From contig JAYQSQ010000009.1 in NCBI GenBank assembly GCA_038146985.1, positions 124,001 through 188,000 of the forward strand: a DNA stretch of 64,000 nt. Reading direction: 5' to 3'. Shown piece after piece: positions 8,347 to 16,853 of the stretch. Position 1 is the first letter of the stretch. Every line of letters begins with the position of its first letter. The notes under the pieces are model-generated. The model did not search any database, was not told the DNA's origin, and worked only from the letters and a program-made list of their open reading frames with translations. This DNA comes from JADHLJ01 sp038146985. Lineage in GTDB: Bacteria; Pseudomonadota; Alphaproteobacteria; Thalassobaculales; Thalassobaculaceae. The translations under genes and the position numbers were made by a program.

Positions 8347-9431
8347 GCCTGGGAGGCGACAGAGACCCATCGGCTGAGCGCCTCATCGACGGCGAGCAGG
8401 CGCCGTCGGACCGCCAGGACAATACCTTACGTCCCTTGCTGCTGGAGGAATTCGTCGGCCAGCGCCAGCTTCGCGAAAACTTGAAGGTTTTCATCGATGC
8501 CGCCCGAGGCCGTCAGGAGGCGCTCGACCATGTCCTCTTTCACGGTCCGCCGGGCCTCGGAAAGACGACCTTGTCCCAGATCGTGGCGCGGGAACTCGGG
8601 GTCGGTTTTCGCATGACATCGGGGCCGACCATCGCCAAGGCCGGAGACCTCGCGGCGCTGCTGACCAATCTAGAACCCCGGGACGTGCTGTTCATCGATG
8701 AAATTCATCGCCTGAACCCGGCGGTCGAGGAAGTTCTGTATCCGGCGATGGAGGATTTCCAGCTCGACCTGATCATCGGAGAGGGGCCGGCGGCACGCTC
8801 GTTGCGCATCGATCTCGCGCCCTTTACTTTGATCGCCGCGACCACGCGGTCTGGTTTGATTACCACGCCGCTGCGGGAACGGTTCGGAATTCCGCTTCGC
8901 CTGCAGTTCTACACACCGGAAGAACTGCGCCTCATTGTACTGCGCGGCGCGGGCCTCTTGGGCATGACCTTGACCGAGGACGGCGCCGACGAGATTGCCC
9001 GCAGATCAAGGGGCACGCCTCGGGTCGCGGGCCGGCTGTTGCGGCGGGTTCGGGACTTCGCGGGTGTCGACGGGACCGAGAGCGTGGACGCCGCGGCGGC
9101 GGATGCGGCGCTGAACCGGCTGGACATCGACAGCCGCGGCCTGGACGCCATGGACCGGCGGTATCTGGCCTGCATCGCCGAAAGCTACGGCGGCGGCCCC
9201 GTGGGCGCCGAGACGCTGGCGGCAGCCCTTTCCGAGCAGCGCGACGTCATCGAGGAAGTGATTGAACCCTACCTTCTGCAGCAAGGCCTAATCGGCCGAA
9301 CGCCGCGCGGCCGGGTGCTCTCGGCCGCCGCATACCGGTACATGGGGCTTCCGGAACCCCAGGGCGCCGGTCAGCTCGACCTGCTCGCCGAAGCGGCGCA
9401 GGAGGAGGATGCGGTCGATGACGGCCTCTGA
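8343..9431 (+). CDS. ruvB: Holliday junction branch migration DNA helicase RuvB
   Basis: A 362-residue AAA+ ATPase that drives branch migration. Walker A is GPPGLGKTT, Walker B is DVLFIDEIHRL, sensor 1 is AATTRSG, and the arginine finger region is PLRERFGIPLRL; a winged-helix domain follows at the C-terminus. The proposed start is a TTG at 8343 that overlaps the ruvA stop (TTGA); no ATG occurs upstream of the conserved LRPLLLEEFVGQ segment. The length matches the family with a short C-terminal acidic tail. The 3' end overlaps ybgC. Confidence 0.95.
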   Translation: MSLGGDRDPSAERLIDGEQAPSDRQDNTLRPLLLEEFVGQRQLRENLKVFIDAARGRQEALDHVLFHGPPGLGKTTLSQIVARELGVGFRMTSGPTIAKAGDLAALLTNLEPRDVLFIDEIHRLNPAVEEVLYPAMEDFQLDLIIGEGPAARSLRIDLAPFTLIAATTRSGLITTPLRERFGIPLRLQFYTPEELRLIVLRGAGLLGMTLTEDGADEIARRSRGTPRVAGRLLRRVRDFAGVDGTESVDAAAADAALNRLDIDSRGLDAMDRRYLACIAESYGGGPVGAETLAAALSEQRDVIEEVIEPYLLQQGLIGRTPRGRVLSAAAYRYMGLPEPQGAGQLDLLAEAAQEEDAVDDGL

Positions 9432-9894
9432 TGCCTCTTTGCCGGATTCCGGGCAATGGGGGGGTGCCGGTCATGGATTTCGGGTGCGAGTCTACTACGA
9501 GGACACTGATGCCGGCGGGATCGTCTATCACGCGAACTATCTCAATTTCGCCGAACGGGCCAGAACCGAGATGTTGCGTCTGTGCGGCGGCGAACAGGAC
9601 GAGATGCGGCGCGAAGACGGGCTGGGGTTCACGGTCCGGCGCTGCGAGATCGATTACCGGGCGCCGGCGCGGCTCGACGACCTGTTGGAGGTGCGGACGG
9701 TTCTGCGCGAGGTCCGGGGCGCGCGCGTCGATGCGGTTCAAAGCATCCACCGCGTCGGCGTCGGCGGGACCGATCCGGATTGGATCGTCCGGCTCGACCT
9801 GACGCTTGCCTGCGTGAAGAACAACGGGCGGCCGACGCGGCTGCCGGAACATGTGCGGGCCGCGTTCTCGGCCTTGGTGATATCCGATCAGTAG
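9418..9894 (+). CDS. ybgC: Tol-Pal-associated acyl-CoA thioesterase YbgC
   Basis: A 158-residue hot-dog-fold thioesterase of the YbgC/4-hydroxybenzoyl-CoA thioesterase group, which acts on acyl-CoA or acyl-ACP near the inner membrane. The active-site segment YYEDTDAGGIVYHANYLNF contains the catalytic Asp. Two in-frame ATGs compete at 9409 and 9418. GGAGGAGG at 9401-9408 abuts the first but is well spaced from the second, so 9418 is chosen; the choice changes three residues. It overlaps the end of ruvB and heads the tol-pal operon, as in most proteobacteria. Confidence 0.92.
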   Translation: MTASDASLPDSGQWGGAGHGFRVRVYYEDTDAGGIVYHANYLNFAERARTEMLRLCGGEQDEMRREDGLGFTVRRCEIDYRAPARLDDLLEVRTVLREVRGARVDAVQSIHRVGVGGTDPDWIVRLDLTLACVKNNGRPTRLPEHVRAAFSALVISDQ

Positions 9895-9912
9895 GAGGAG
9901 ACGGGACGTCTC

Positions 9913-10644
9913 ATGGAACAAAACATCGTCGACAGTGTGCAGCTCGCCGGATCCGTCAACACGGATCTCAGCATCATCGGGCTGTTTCTCTCGGCCGATC
10001 CCATCGTCAAGACGGTGATCGTCGGCCTTTTGCTGGCGTCGGTTTGGACCTGGGCGATCATCATCGACAAGGTTCTACGGCTTCGCCGGCTTCGAGGCCG
10101 TGCCCGCGCGTTCGAGGATAGCTTCTGGTCGGGTGGCTCGCTCGAAGACCTCTATGATCGCATCGGCGCCACGCCGGCGGACCCGATGTCGGCGATCTTC
10201 TCCTCCGCCATGCGCGAATGGCGCCGGTCCACCGCCAAGGGTTTGGTTTCGAAAGGTGAGGAGGTCCGAGCGAGCCTCAGGGTTCGGGTCGAGCAGATCA
10301 TGTCGCTCACCATCGGACGCGAGATGGAAGCCCTCGAAAAGAATATGTCTTTTCTGGCGTCCGTGGGCTCGACCGCACCTTTCATCGGTCTCTTCGGAAC
10401 CGTCTGGGGCATCATGGACGCCTTCCAGTCGATTGCCGCGACGAAGACCACGGCGTTGTCGGTCGTCGCACCGGGCATCGCGGAGGCTCTGTTCGCGACG
10501 GCGCTCGGCCTGATCGCGGCGATCCCGGCGGTGGTCGCCTACAATAAGATAAGTCACGATCTCGACCGGTTTGCCCAGCGTCTGGAAGGATTTTCCGGCG
10601 AGTTCCTCTCCATTCTGTCGCGACAGCTCGACGAGGGAGCCTGA
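9913..10644 (+). CDS. tolQ: Tol-Pal system proton channel subunit TolQ
   Basis: A 243-residue MotA/TolQ/ExbB-type inner-membrane protein that forms the proton channel with TolR and powers outer-membrane constriction at division. There are three membrane segments: one near residues 30-50 (VIVGLLLASVWTWAIIID) and two in the C-terminal half, around FLASVGSTAPFIGLFGTVWG and ALFATALGLIAAIPAVVAY. A large cytoplasmic loop separates the first and second. GGAGGAGACGGGACG precedes the ATG as ribosome-binding site. tolR follows after 3 bp. Confidence 0.95.
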   Translation: MEQNIVDSVQLAGSVNTDLSIIGLFLSADPIVKTVIVGLLLASVWTWAIIIDKVLRLRRLRGRARAFEDSFWSGGSLEDLYDRIGATPADPMSAIFSSAMREWRRSTAKGLVSKGEEVRASLRVRVEQIMSLTIGREMEALEKNMSFLASVGSTAPFIGLFGTVWGIMDAFQSIAATKTTALSVVAPGIAEALFATALGLIAAIPAVVAYNKISHDLDRFAQRLEGFSGEFLSILSRQLDEGA

Positions 10645-10647
10645 ACC

Positions 10648-11166
10648 ATGGCGGCTCAACCGAGGCGGGCGGCAAGAACCGGCGGCCGCCGGCGCTATCG
10701 CCCGGTCAGCGATATCAACGTCACGCCGTTCGTCGACGTGATGCTGGTCCTGCTCGTGGTGTTCATGGTTACCGCGCCGCTGCTGGTGCTTGGTGTCCCG
10801 GTGCAGCTCCCCAAAGTCGGCAAGGAATTCATCATTGCCGATCAGGATCAGCCGCTGAACGTCGAAATCGATCTGGAGAAGCGGGTGTATCTGAACAAGA
10901 CGGAGATCACACTTGCGACGCTGGGAGAAAAGCTTCGCGGCATTCGCGGCGTCAATCCGGAGATCAAGGTCCACCTTCGCGCCGATGCGCGGTTGAACTA
11001 CGGCGCCGTCGCGGTGGTTGCTGGCGAGATTCGCGATGCCGGCGTCCAGGTCATCGCCCTGCGCACCGACCTCGCGTCCAAGCGGCGTGAAATCGAGGCG
11101 TTTCCCGACGCGGTCGGGGCGCCGGCGGCTACCGCGCCTGCCGGCTCGAAACCCCGGGGCGGATGA
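10648..11166 (+). CDS. tolR: Tol-Pal system protein TolR (ExbD/TolR family)
   Basis: A 172-residue single-pass inner-membrane protein. A basic N-terminus (about residues 1-22) is followed by SDINVTPFVDVMLVLLVVFM, where the Asp of FVDV is the conserved proton-path residue. The periplasmic domain runs from about residue 50 to 150. It ends with an Ala/Pro-rich tail. It works with TolQ to energise TolA, and lies 3 bp after tolQ and 6 bp before tolA in the operon. Confidence 0.94.
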   Translation: MAAQPRRAARTGGRRRYRPVSDINVTPFVDVMLVLLVVFMVTAPLLVLGVPVQLPKVGKEFIIADQDQPLNVEIDLEKRVYLNKTEITLATLGEKLRGIRGVNPEIKVHLRADARLNYGAVAVVAGEIRDAGVQVIALRTDLASKRREIEAFPDAVGAPAATAPAGSKPRGG

Positions 11167-11172
11167 TTCATC

Positions 11173-12138
11173 ATGCGGCTCGGCGTCTCGATGTCGGTCG
11201 GAATGCACGCGCTGGTGATCGCCGTCGCGTGGTTCGGGTTGCCGCATCTGCGTTCGGCGCCACCGGAACTGGACGACATCGTCTTCGTAAAACTTGCCGA
11301 GTTGGGCGAGGTGACGAATGTTCCGCCGGAGACGAGGGAAGTGGAGCGCGAAGAGCCGAAACCCGAACCCAAGCCGGAACCGCCGAAGGCCGAACCCGCC
11401 CCGCCACCGCCTCCGCCGCCACCGCCCAGGGCGGCTCCTGTTCCGCCGCCGCCTCCGCCGGTCGCGAAGCCGGCGCCGCCGCCCGAGCCTAAGCCGGAAC
11501 CCGAACAGGTTGCCGTCGCGGCGCCCGAAAAACCGGCCCCTAAACCGGCGCCGAGACCGGAACCAAAGCCGGTGGCCGAGGCGCCTAAGCCTTTGCCGCG
11601 CCCGAAACCGCGCCCGGTCGAGCCGCAGCCGCCGAAGCCGTTGCCCAAGGCGCCCGAGAAACCGAAGGAACCGCCGGTCGAACGAAAGTTCTCCAGCCTT
11701 TTGAAGAATCTCAAGCAGGAGCAGCCCAAGACCGCTGCGCCCGAGGAAAAACAGAAAAGCCTGGTCGAGCGGGCGCGCGAGGCGGCGCGAAATCAAAGCA
11801 CGCGGGATTTCGACCCGAATGCCGCCGTCACCATTAGCGAAATCCAGGCGGTTCGCCAGCAACTGGCGCAATGCTGGAACGTCGCCGCCGGCGCGCGGCG
11901 CGCCGATGCCCTGGCCGTGGAGATCGAAATGGTCATGAACCCCGACGCCACGGTGCGTCAGGCACGGGTGGTGGACTCCGCCCGGATGAATATCGATCCC
12001 TATTATCGGGCGGCCGCCGAAAGCGCATTAAGGGCGGTTTTTCATCCCGACTGCGTTCCTTTGAAGTTGCCTCTGAATAAGTACGAGGTTTGGAAAAACT
12101 TCACCTTCAACTTCGATCCCAGCAAGATCTTGCAGTGA
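11173..12138 (+). CDS. tolA: TolA/TonB-type energy transducer
   Basis: A 321-residue protein linking the TolQR motor to Pal and TolB across the periplasm. A single N-terminal membrane anchor (about residues 5-22, MSVGMHALVIAVAWFGL) is followed by a long Pro/Lys/Glu-rich spacer (about 55-180) with KPEP-type repeats and poly-proline runs. The C-terminal domain (about 215-321) has VRQQLAQCWNVAAGARRADA, the TolA C-terminal pattern. The spacer is Pro-rich rather than the Ala-rich helix of enterobacteria, as is usual in alphaproteobacteria. The stop overlaps the tolB start (TGATG). Confidence 0.92.
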   Translation: MRLGVSMSVGMHALVIAVAWFGLPHLRSAPPELDDIVFVKLAELGEVTNVPPETREVEREEPKPEPKPEPPKAEPAPPPPPPPPPRAAPVPPPPPPVAKPAPPPEPKPEPEQVAVAAPEKPAPKPAPRPEPKPVAEAPKPLPRPKPRPVEPQPPKPLPKAPEKPKEPPVERKFSSLLKNLKQEQPKTAAPEEKQKSLVERAREAARNQSTRDFDPNAAVTISEIQAVRQQLAQCWNVAAGARRADALAVEIEMVMNPDATVRQARVVDSARMNIDPYYRAAAESALRAVFHPDCVPLKLPLNKYEVWKNFTFNFDPSKILQ

Positions 12139-13511
12139 TGTCTGGAGCGATACCAATGACCCCCCTTTTCCGATCCCGTGGATGGCTAGCAACCTTGATC
12201 CTTGTGAATTTCATGGTCTTGGGCGGGCTGTTCACCACCACGCCGGCACTGGCGGAATTGCGGATTGATATCACCCAAGGCCGCGCGGATCCGATGCCGA
12301 TCGCGATCGGCGATTTCACGGCCACGGATATCGCCGCGACCAAGATCGGCCGGGACATGGCAGAGGTGATTTCGGCGAACCTCCAGCGTTCCGGGTTGTT
12401 TGCCCCAATCGATCCCGCGGTGTTCATCCAGGCGCCGGGATCTCTCGGGGTTCTGCCGAAATTCGCCGATTGGCGGGTCTTGAACGCGCAGGCGCTGGTG
12501 CAGGGCGCGGTGACGGTTCAAGGCGACGGGCGGCTTCGGGTCGAGTTTCGGCTGTGGGATGTCTTCGCCGAGCAGCAGATGGTCGGCAGCGCCTATTTCA
12601 CCGTGCCGGCGAATTGGCGCCGCGTGGCGCATATCATTTCCGACGTGATCTACAAACGGGTCACCGGCGAGGACGGGTATTTCGATACGCGATTGGTCTA
12701 TATCGCCGAAAGCGGGCCGCCTGACCGGCGGGTGAAACGCCTCGCGATCATGGATCAGGACGGCGCCAATCACCGGTTCCTGACCGATGGGTCGGATCTC
12801 GTCCTGACCCCGCGATTCTCGCCGACCACCCAGGAAATTACATACCTCGCCTACTACAACAACAAACCCCGCGTTTACATCTTCAACATCGATACGGGTC
12901 AGCAGGAGGTTCTGGGCGATTTTCCGGGAATGACATTTGCGCCCCGGTTCTCGCCAGATGGCGCCAAAGTCATCATGAGCCTGGCGAGAAACGGCATCAC
13001 CGATGTCTATACCATGGATCTGGCGACCCGGCGGGTAACGAGACTGACCAACAGCCCCTCGATCGATACCTCGCCGACCTACTCGCCGGACGGGCGCCAA
13101 ATCGTCTTCAATTCGGATCGCGGCGGCTCCCAGCAGATCTATGTCATGGATGCCGATGGCGGCAACGTGAAGCGGATCAGTTTCGGCAAGGGACGGTATG
13201 CGACGCCGGTTTGGTCGCCTCGCGGGGATTTGATCGCGTTCACCAAGATAAACGGCGGTAGGTTTTTCATTGGGGTCATGCGCCCCGACGGTTCCGGCGA
13301 GAGGCTTTTGACCGAAGGATATCTGGTTGAAGCGCCGACCTGGGCGCCGAACGGCCGGGTTCTGATCTACTTCAAGCAAACGCCGAGCGATCAAAGAGGC
13401 CGGGGCGGAAGCGTGAAGCTCTATTCCATCGATCTCACGGGATATAACGAGCGTGAAGTGGTAACACCACTGGACGGCTCCGACCCGGCATGGTCGCCCT
13501 TGATTCCTTGA
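12138..13511 (+). CDS. tolB: Tol-Pal system beta-propeller protein TolB
   Basis: A 457-residue periplasmic protein that binds Pal and helps position the Tol machinery. A signal peptide covers about residues 1-38, with a hydrophobic core LATLILVNFMVLGGLF and cleavage after ALA. An N-terminal alpha/beta domain is followed by a six-bladed propeller with repeated TolB/WD40-like strands, for example FAPRFSPDGAKVIMSLARNG and SPTYSPDGRQIVFNSDRGG. The ATG at 12138 is coupled to the tolA stop; a second in-frame ATG at 12156 would also leave a working signal peptide. The length is normal. Confidence 0.94.
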   Translation: MSGAIPMTPLFRSRGWLATLILVNFMVLGGLFTTTPALAELRIDITQGRADPMPIAIGDFTATDIAATKIGRDMAEVISANLQRSGLFAPIDPAVFIQAPGSLGVLPKFADWRVLNAQALVQGAVTVQGDGRLRVEFRLWDVFAEQQMVGSAYFTVPANWRRVAHIISDVIYKRVTGEDGYFDTRLVYIAESGPPDRRVKRLAIMDQDGANHRFLTDGSDLVLTPRFSPTTQEITYLAYYNNKPRVYIFNIDTGQQEVLGDFPGMTFAPRFSPDGAKVIMSLARNGITDVYTMDLATRRVTRLTNSPSIDTSPTYSPDGRQIVFNSDRGGSQQIYVMDADGGNVKRISFGKGRYATPVWSPRGDLIAFTKINGGRFFIGVMRPDGSGERLLTEGYLVEAPTWAPNGRVLIYFKQTPSDQRGRGGSVKLYSIDLTGYNEREVVTPLDGSDPAWSPLIP

Positions 13512-13536
13512 TTGGTGCAAGAAATTCATCTATTCG
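13508..13536 (+). promoter_or_regulatory. Possible promoter upstream of pal
   Basis: TTGATT (13508-13513) and TATTCG (13531-13536) are spaced by 17 bp at the very end of tolB. They lie in an unusually AT-rich intergenic stretch about 140 bp upstream of pal. This would give pal its own transcription, as is known in several bacteria. The boxes are imperfect and the call is tentative. Confidence 0.35.
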
Positions 13537-13671
13537 TAAGGATTAATCTGTACATTTCGGTGTCTTATCGCACCGTTGTCGGATACAAGACACGCCACTG
13601 CGGGCATCTTCGCTCCATGGGGAGCCGTGCACCGCGGCTCAGTTTCCAACGCCATCCGGAGGGGTGTTTAA

Positions 13672-14193
13672 ATGCGTTTAAAGAAAGTGAGTATGATTGC
13701 CGCCATCATGTTGCTGGCGGCCTGCGCCCAGGATGCCAAGGACGGCGGCAACAATTCCGGCGATGGCAGGGTTCAGCCGGTCAACCAGCCTCAAACGGCA
13801 GCCGCGCCGGCAAATCCCGTTGCCGCGCGTCCGGAACCGGGCTCCAAGGAAGAGTTCGTCGCCGAGGTTGGCGACAGGGTTTTCTTCGGCTTCGACAAGT
13901 CGGACCTCTCCTCGGATGCGCAGGCGACGCTGGATCGCCAGGCGGCTTGGCTGAAGAAGTATCCGAGTGCGAGGGTTACCGTCGAAGGCCACTGCGACGA
14001 GCGCGGGACGCGCGAATACAACCTCGCTCTGGGTGAACGCCGGTCGGCGGCGGTGCGGGATTATCTGGTTGCCCGCGGCGTCGACGAGAGCCGGGTCGAG
14101 ACCATCAGCTTCGGCAAGGAGCGTCCGGTCGCCTTTGGGAACGACGAGGCCGCCTGGTCGCAAAACCGGCGTGGCGTGACCGTCATCAACTAA
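13672..14193 (+). CDS. pal: Peptidoglycan-associated lipoprotein Pal
   Basis: A 173-residue outer-membrane lipoprotein that anchors the outer membrane to peptidoglycan and is recruited to the septum by Tol. The signal peptide ends in the lipobox LLAAC with the lipidated Cys at residue 18. A low-complexity linker (about 20-60) precedes the OmpA-like domain, with VFFGFDKSDLSSDAQATLD and the peptidoglycan-binding GHCDERGTREYNLALGERR. The length is typical. A strong hairpin terminator follows 35 bp after the stop. Confidence 0.95.
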   Translation: MRLKKVSMIAAIMLLAACAQDAKDGGNNSGDGRVQPVNQPQTAAAPANPVAARPEPGSKEEFVAEVGDRVFFGFDKSDLSSDAQATLDRQAAWLKKYPSARVTVEGHCDERGTREYNLALGERRSAAVRDYLVARGVDESRVETISFGKERPVAFGNDEAAWSQNRRGVTVIN

Positions 14194-14228
14194 ATCCAAC
14201 GTTTTCGGACCCAAGTATGGTTCGGTGG

Positions 14229-14268
14229 CGCCGGTTTAGCCCAACAGGCTGAACCGGCGTCTTATTTT
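14229..14268 (+). terminator. Rho-independent terminator after pal
   Basis: A 13-bp stem pairs 14229-14241 with 14247-14259 (one G-T pair) across a 5-nt loop and is followed by a T-rich tail (TCTTATTTTC). It separates pal from cpoB, which therefore probably has its own promoter or depends on read-through. Confidence 0.7.
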
Positions 14269-14341
14269 CGTCACAAGGGCGCCGCAGACTCCCCGTTCGC
14301 ACGGGGGGAGCAGGATATCGCGGCACGGGAGTGATCAGGTG

Positions 14342-15400
14342 ATGTTCATCGGGTTTCGGCTGACCGGTTTGGCAAAAAGCGTGATCATCGCGGGAACGAT
14401 CGGGCTTCAACCGTTGATCGCCGATGTCGCCTTGGCGCAGTCGAGCGCCGACTTGGTGAACCGAATCTCCCGCCTGGAAGCCGAGATCAGCGACCTCCAG
14501 CGGCATCTGTTCGCACAAGGCGGTAAGCCGGCGCCGGTTCCCTCTTCGACGGCGGTACAGCAGACGACCCTGTCTTCGGGCAGTGCCGATCCGGGCGCGA
14601 CAAGCGCGGCGGCACGGGCGGAGATCAGACTGCAGCAACTCGAAGCGCAGATGCGCAATCTCACCGGCAAGGTCGAAGAACTCGATTTCAAGATCTCTCA
14701 AGCCGTTGGGCGTGTGGACAAGCTTGTCGCGGATTTGGATCGGCGGCTTGCGGCAACGGGCGGGCAACCCAAACCAGAGCCTGGAGTGGCGCCTCGAACC
14801 GAGACCGCCCCGACGGCGGGTTCCACCACTTCCGCAGAGGCGAAACCCGGTGTTTTGGGATATCTCAAGGAAAGCGATCTGCGCGCGATAGAGGCCGAGC
14901 GGCGCGAGGATCAGGCTGACGCCGCGCCGGGTCAACAGGCCGCGGCGCCGACCACCACCGCGGCGCCTTCGGCTGGAGCGGGCGGGGCCTCCGGCCCGGT
15001 TCTGGCCGACGGCGATGCGGCGAGCCGGTATAAGCAGGCCTTCTCCTATCTAATGCGCCATGACTACGATACCGCGGAAAAGGCGTTTCGCGAGTTCGTA
15101 ACAGGCAACGCCAGCGATCCCCTGGCGGGCAATGCCATGTATTGGCTTGGCGAGACTTACTATGTGCGGGAGCAATTCGCTGAGGCGGCGGTAACCTTCG
15201 CCGAGGGCTACGAGAAGTATCCGGGCAGCCCGAAGACGGCGGATAACCTTCTGAAGCTTGGATTTTCCCTGGCAAGACTGAACCGCGTCGAAGACGCATG
15301 TGTTGCCTTCGCGCAATTGTCGGACGAGTTCCCGAATGCCTCGACGACGATAAAGCGGCGTGCCTTGAACGAAGGCAAAAGGATCGGCTGCAAAGGATAG
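14342..15400 (+). CDS. cpoB: Cell division coordinator CpoB (YbgF-type TPR protein)
   Basis: A 352-residue periplasmic protein that links Tol-Pal function with septal peptidoglycan synthesis. A signal peptide covers about residues 1-32 (core VIIAGTIGLQPLIADVALA). A coiled coil follows (LVNRISRLEAEISDLQRHL), then a second helical segment around LQQLEAQMRNLTGKVEELD. An Ala/Pro linker leads to three C-terminal TPR units beginning near YKQAFSYLMRHDYDTAEKAF. The ATG at 14342 is preferred over the adjacent upstream GTG. The last gene of the tol-pal cluster is normally this one. Confidence 0.9.
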   Translation: MFIGFRLTGLAKSVIIAGTIGLQPLIADVALAQSSADLVNRISRLEAEISDLQRHLFAQGGKPAPVPSSTAVQQTTLSSGSADPGATSAAARAEIRLQQLEAQMRNLTGKVEELDFKISQAVGRVDKLVADLDRRLAATGGQPKPEPGVAPRTETAPTAGSTTSAEAKPGVLGYLKESDLRAIEAERREDQADAAPGQQAAAPTTTAAPSAGAGGASGPVLADGDAASRYKQAFSYLMRHDYDTAEKAFREFVTGNASDPLAGNAMYWLGETYYVREQFAEAAVTFAEGYEKYPGSPKTADNLLKLGFSLARLNRVEDACVAFAQLSDEFPNASTTIKRRALNEGKRIGCKG

Positions 15401-15403
15401 ACG

Positions 15404-16777
15404 GTGCCGGACGGGGCAACCGATGGTCGGTTGGAAACGACCCCCCTAAGCGACGAAGATTTCGCCGCGTTGATGGAAGCGTGCCCGGGGGCCTGTGATG
15501 TGCGGCACCTCGCTGTTGGGGTGTCCGGTGGGGCGGACAGCATGGCGCTGGTCCTGTTGGCTCGTTCCTGGGCGCACGATCTGGGAATCTCTTTAACCGC
15601 CATCACCGTCGATCACGGGCTGCGCGCGGACTCGGCGCGAGAAGCCGCGTTGGTAGCGTCCTGGCTCGGCGGCGAGGGGATCGCGCATCAGACCTTGCGG
15701 GTTTTGAACCCGCGTCCGTCGGCGGGGCTGCAGCGTGCGGCGCGGGATTGGCGCTTCGCGGCCTTCGATGCCTGGTGCCGGGCCAATGACGCGGGACCGG
15801 TGCTCCTGGCCCACACGCTCGAGGACCAGGCTGAAACCTTGTGGCAGCGTGTCGCGGCGGATAGCGGCCCGGACGGACTGGCTGCGATGCGCCCCGAAGC
15901 CCGGGTGGCGGGACTTGAATTGGCCCGCCCCTTTCTGACGGTCCCGAAATCCCGGTTGGTCGCCACCCTGCGTTCAAGAGGACAGGCATGGGTCGACGAT
16001 CCCAGCAATCGGGATCGGCGGTTCACGCGGATCGGGTTCCGTGAGATGGCGTCTTGTCTGGAGGCTGTTGGGTTGGGAGCCGTTCAGGCCCAGCGGTTCA
16101 CCGGCGCCATGCGGCGGGCCCGTCTAGCGATGGACGGTCACTGTGCAGCATTCATGGAACGTCATGGACGCGTCCTAGCCACCGGAGCGGCGTGGTTCGA
16201 TGACCGTCCTTTCAACGCCTTGCCCGAGATGTTCGCCGAGTTGCTCCTGTCGAGGCTTGTCGGCGCGATCGGAGGCGGCGCTTTGCCGCCCCGGCGTGCG
16301 CGGGTTACGCGCCTGGTCTTGGCCCTGAAAAATCGGGAGGCGCCGTTCACTCGGACACTGGGCGGCTGCATCGTCTCGCGCCACAGTAACGGCAAGGTGT
16401 GGATTTGCCGGGAGCCGGCCCGTTGCGCACCGTCGGTTCGGCTGAATCCAAGAGAATCTACCAGATGGGACAACAGGTTTGAGGTCGTATCGACGGAATC
16501 CGGCCCGATCGAGTTGGGGCGGCTCGGAGAGGAAGGCTGGCGTTGGATCAAGCATCATGATCCTGAAACCCTCGTTGAGCTTGGGCTGGCGAACTTGCCT
16601 CACGCGGCCCGATTGTCGATTCCCGCGATACATGAACTTGACGGAACCGTCTCCGTCCCCCACTTTGTGCCGGGAGTCGGCGTGAAACCTGCGCTCTCGG
16701 ATCCTCTTGTCGTGGCCGGCTTCAGCCCCGACGCCGATTGGGTTCGGGCGCTGATCATGCCGTTGAACGCGGGTTAG
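15404..16777 (+). CDS. tilS: tRNA(Ile)-lysidine synthetase TilS
   Basis: A 457-residue enzyme that adds lysine to C34 of the AUA-reading tRNA-Ile, an essential step. The PP-loop motif GVSGGADSMALVLLA (about residues 38-52) binds ATP, followed by ITVDHGLRADSAREA and the RxxR-type substrate segment near YKQ-like residues further on. The C-terminal part is divergent but of normal length. The start is a GTG at 15404, 3 bp after cpoB, consistent with coupling. The order tilS-ftsH is widely conserved. Confidence 0.93.
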   Translation: MPDGATDGRLETTPLSDEDFAALMEACPGACDVRHLAVGVSGGADSMALVLLARSWAHDLGISLTAITVDHGLRADSAREAALVASWLGGEGIAHQTLRVLNPRPSAGLQRAARDWRFAAFDAWCRANDAGPVLLAHTLEDQAETLWQRVAADSGPDGLAAMRPEARVAGLELARPFLTVPKSRLVATLRSRGQAWVDDPSNRDRRFTRIGFREMASCLEAVGLGAVQAQRFTGAMRRARLAMDGHCAAFMERHGRVLATGAAWFDDRPFNALPEMFAELLLSRLVGAIGGGALPPRRARVTRLVLALKNREAPFTRTLGGCIVSRHSNGKVWICREPARCAPSVRLNPRESTRWDNRFEVVSTESGPIELGRLGEEGWRWIKHHDPETLVELGLANLPHAARLSIPAIHELDGTVSVPHFVPGVGVKPALSDPLVVAGFSPDADWVRALIMPLNAG

Positions 16778-16853
16778 CGATCAGAAACGGGCCCGCGGGC
16801 GTTTCCGATCGGATTTTGGGCTGATTTCCTGGACTGGCACCAAGGATGGTTGT

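Noticed and set aside
11340..11700. Short repeats that might be a CRISPR or tandem array
   Set aside because: They are codon-level KPEP and poly-proline repeats inside tolA, with no unique spacers.
10075..11871. Long reverse-strand open frame opposite tolQ-tolR-tolA
   Set aside because: Arg/Gly/Leu-rich low-complexity translation mirrors the Pro-rich tolA spacer; no family match, and tolQRA on the other strand are certain.
12186..13529. Reverse-strand open frame opposite tolB
   Set aside because: Shadow of tolB in high-GC DNA; no start signal and no recognisable protein.
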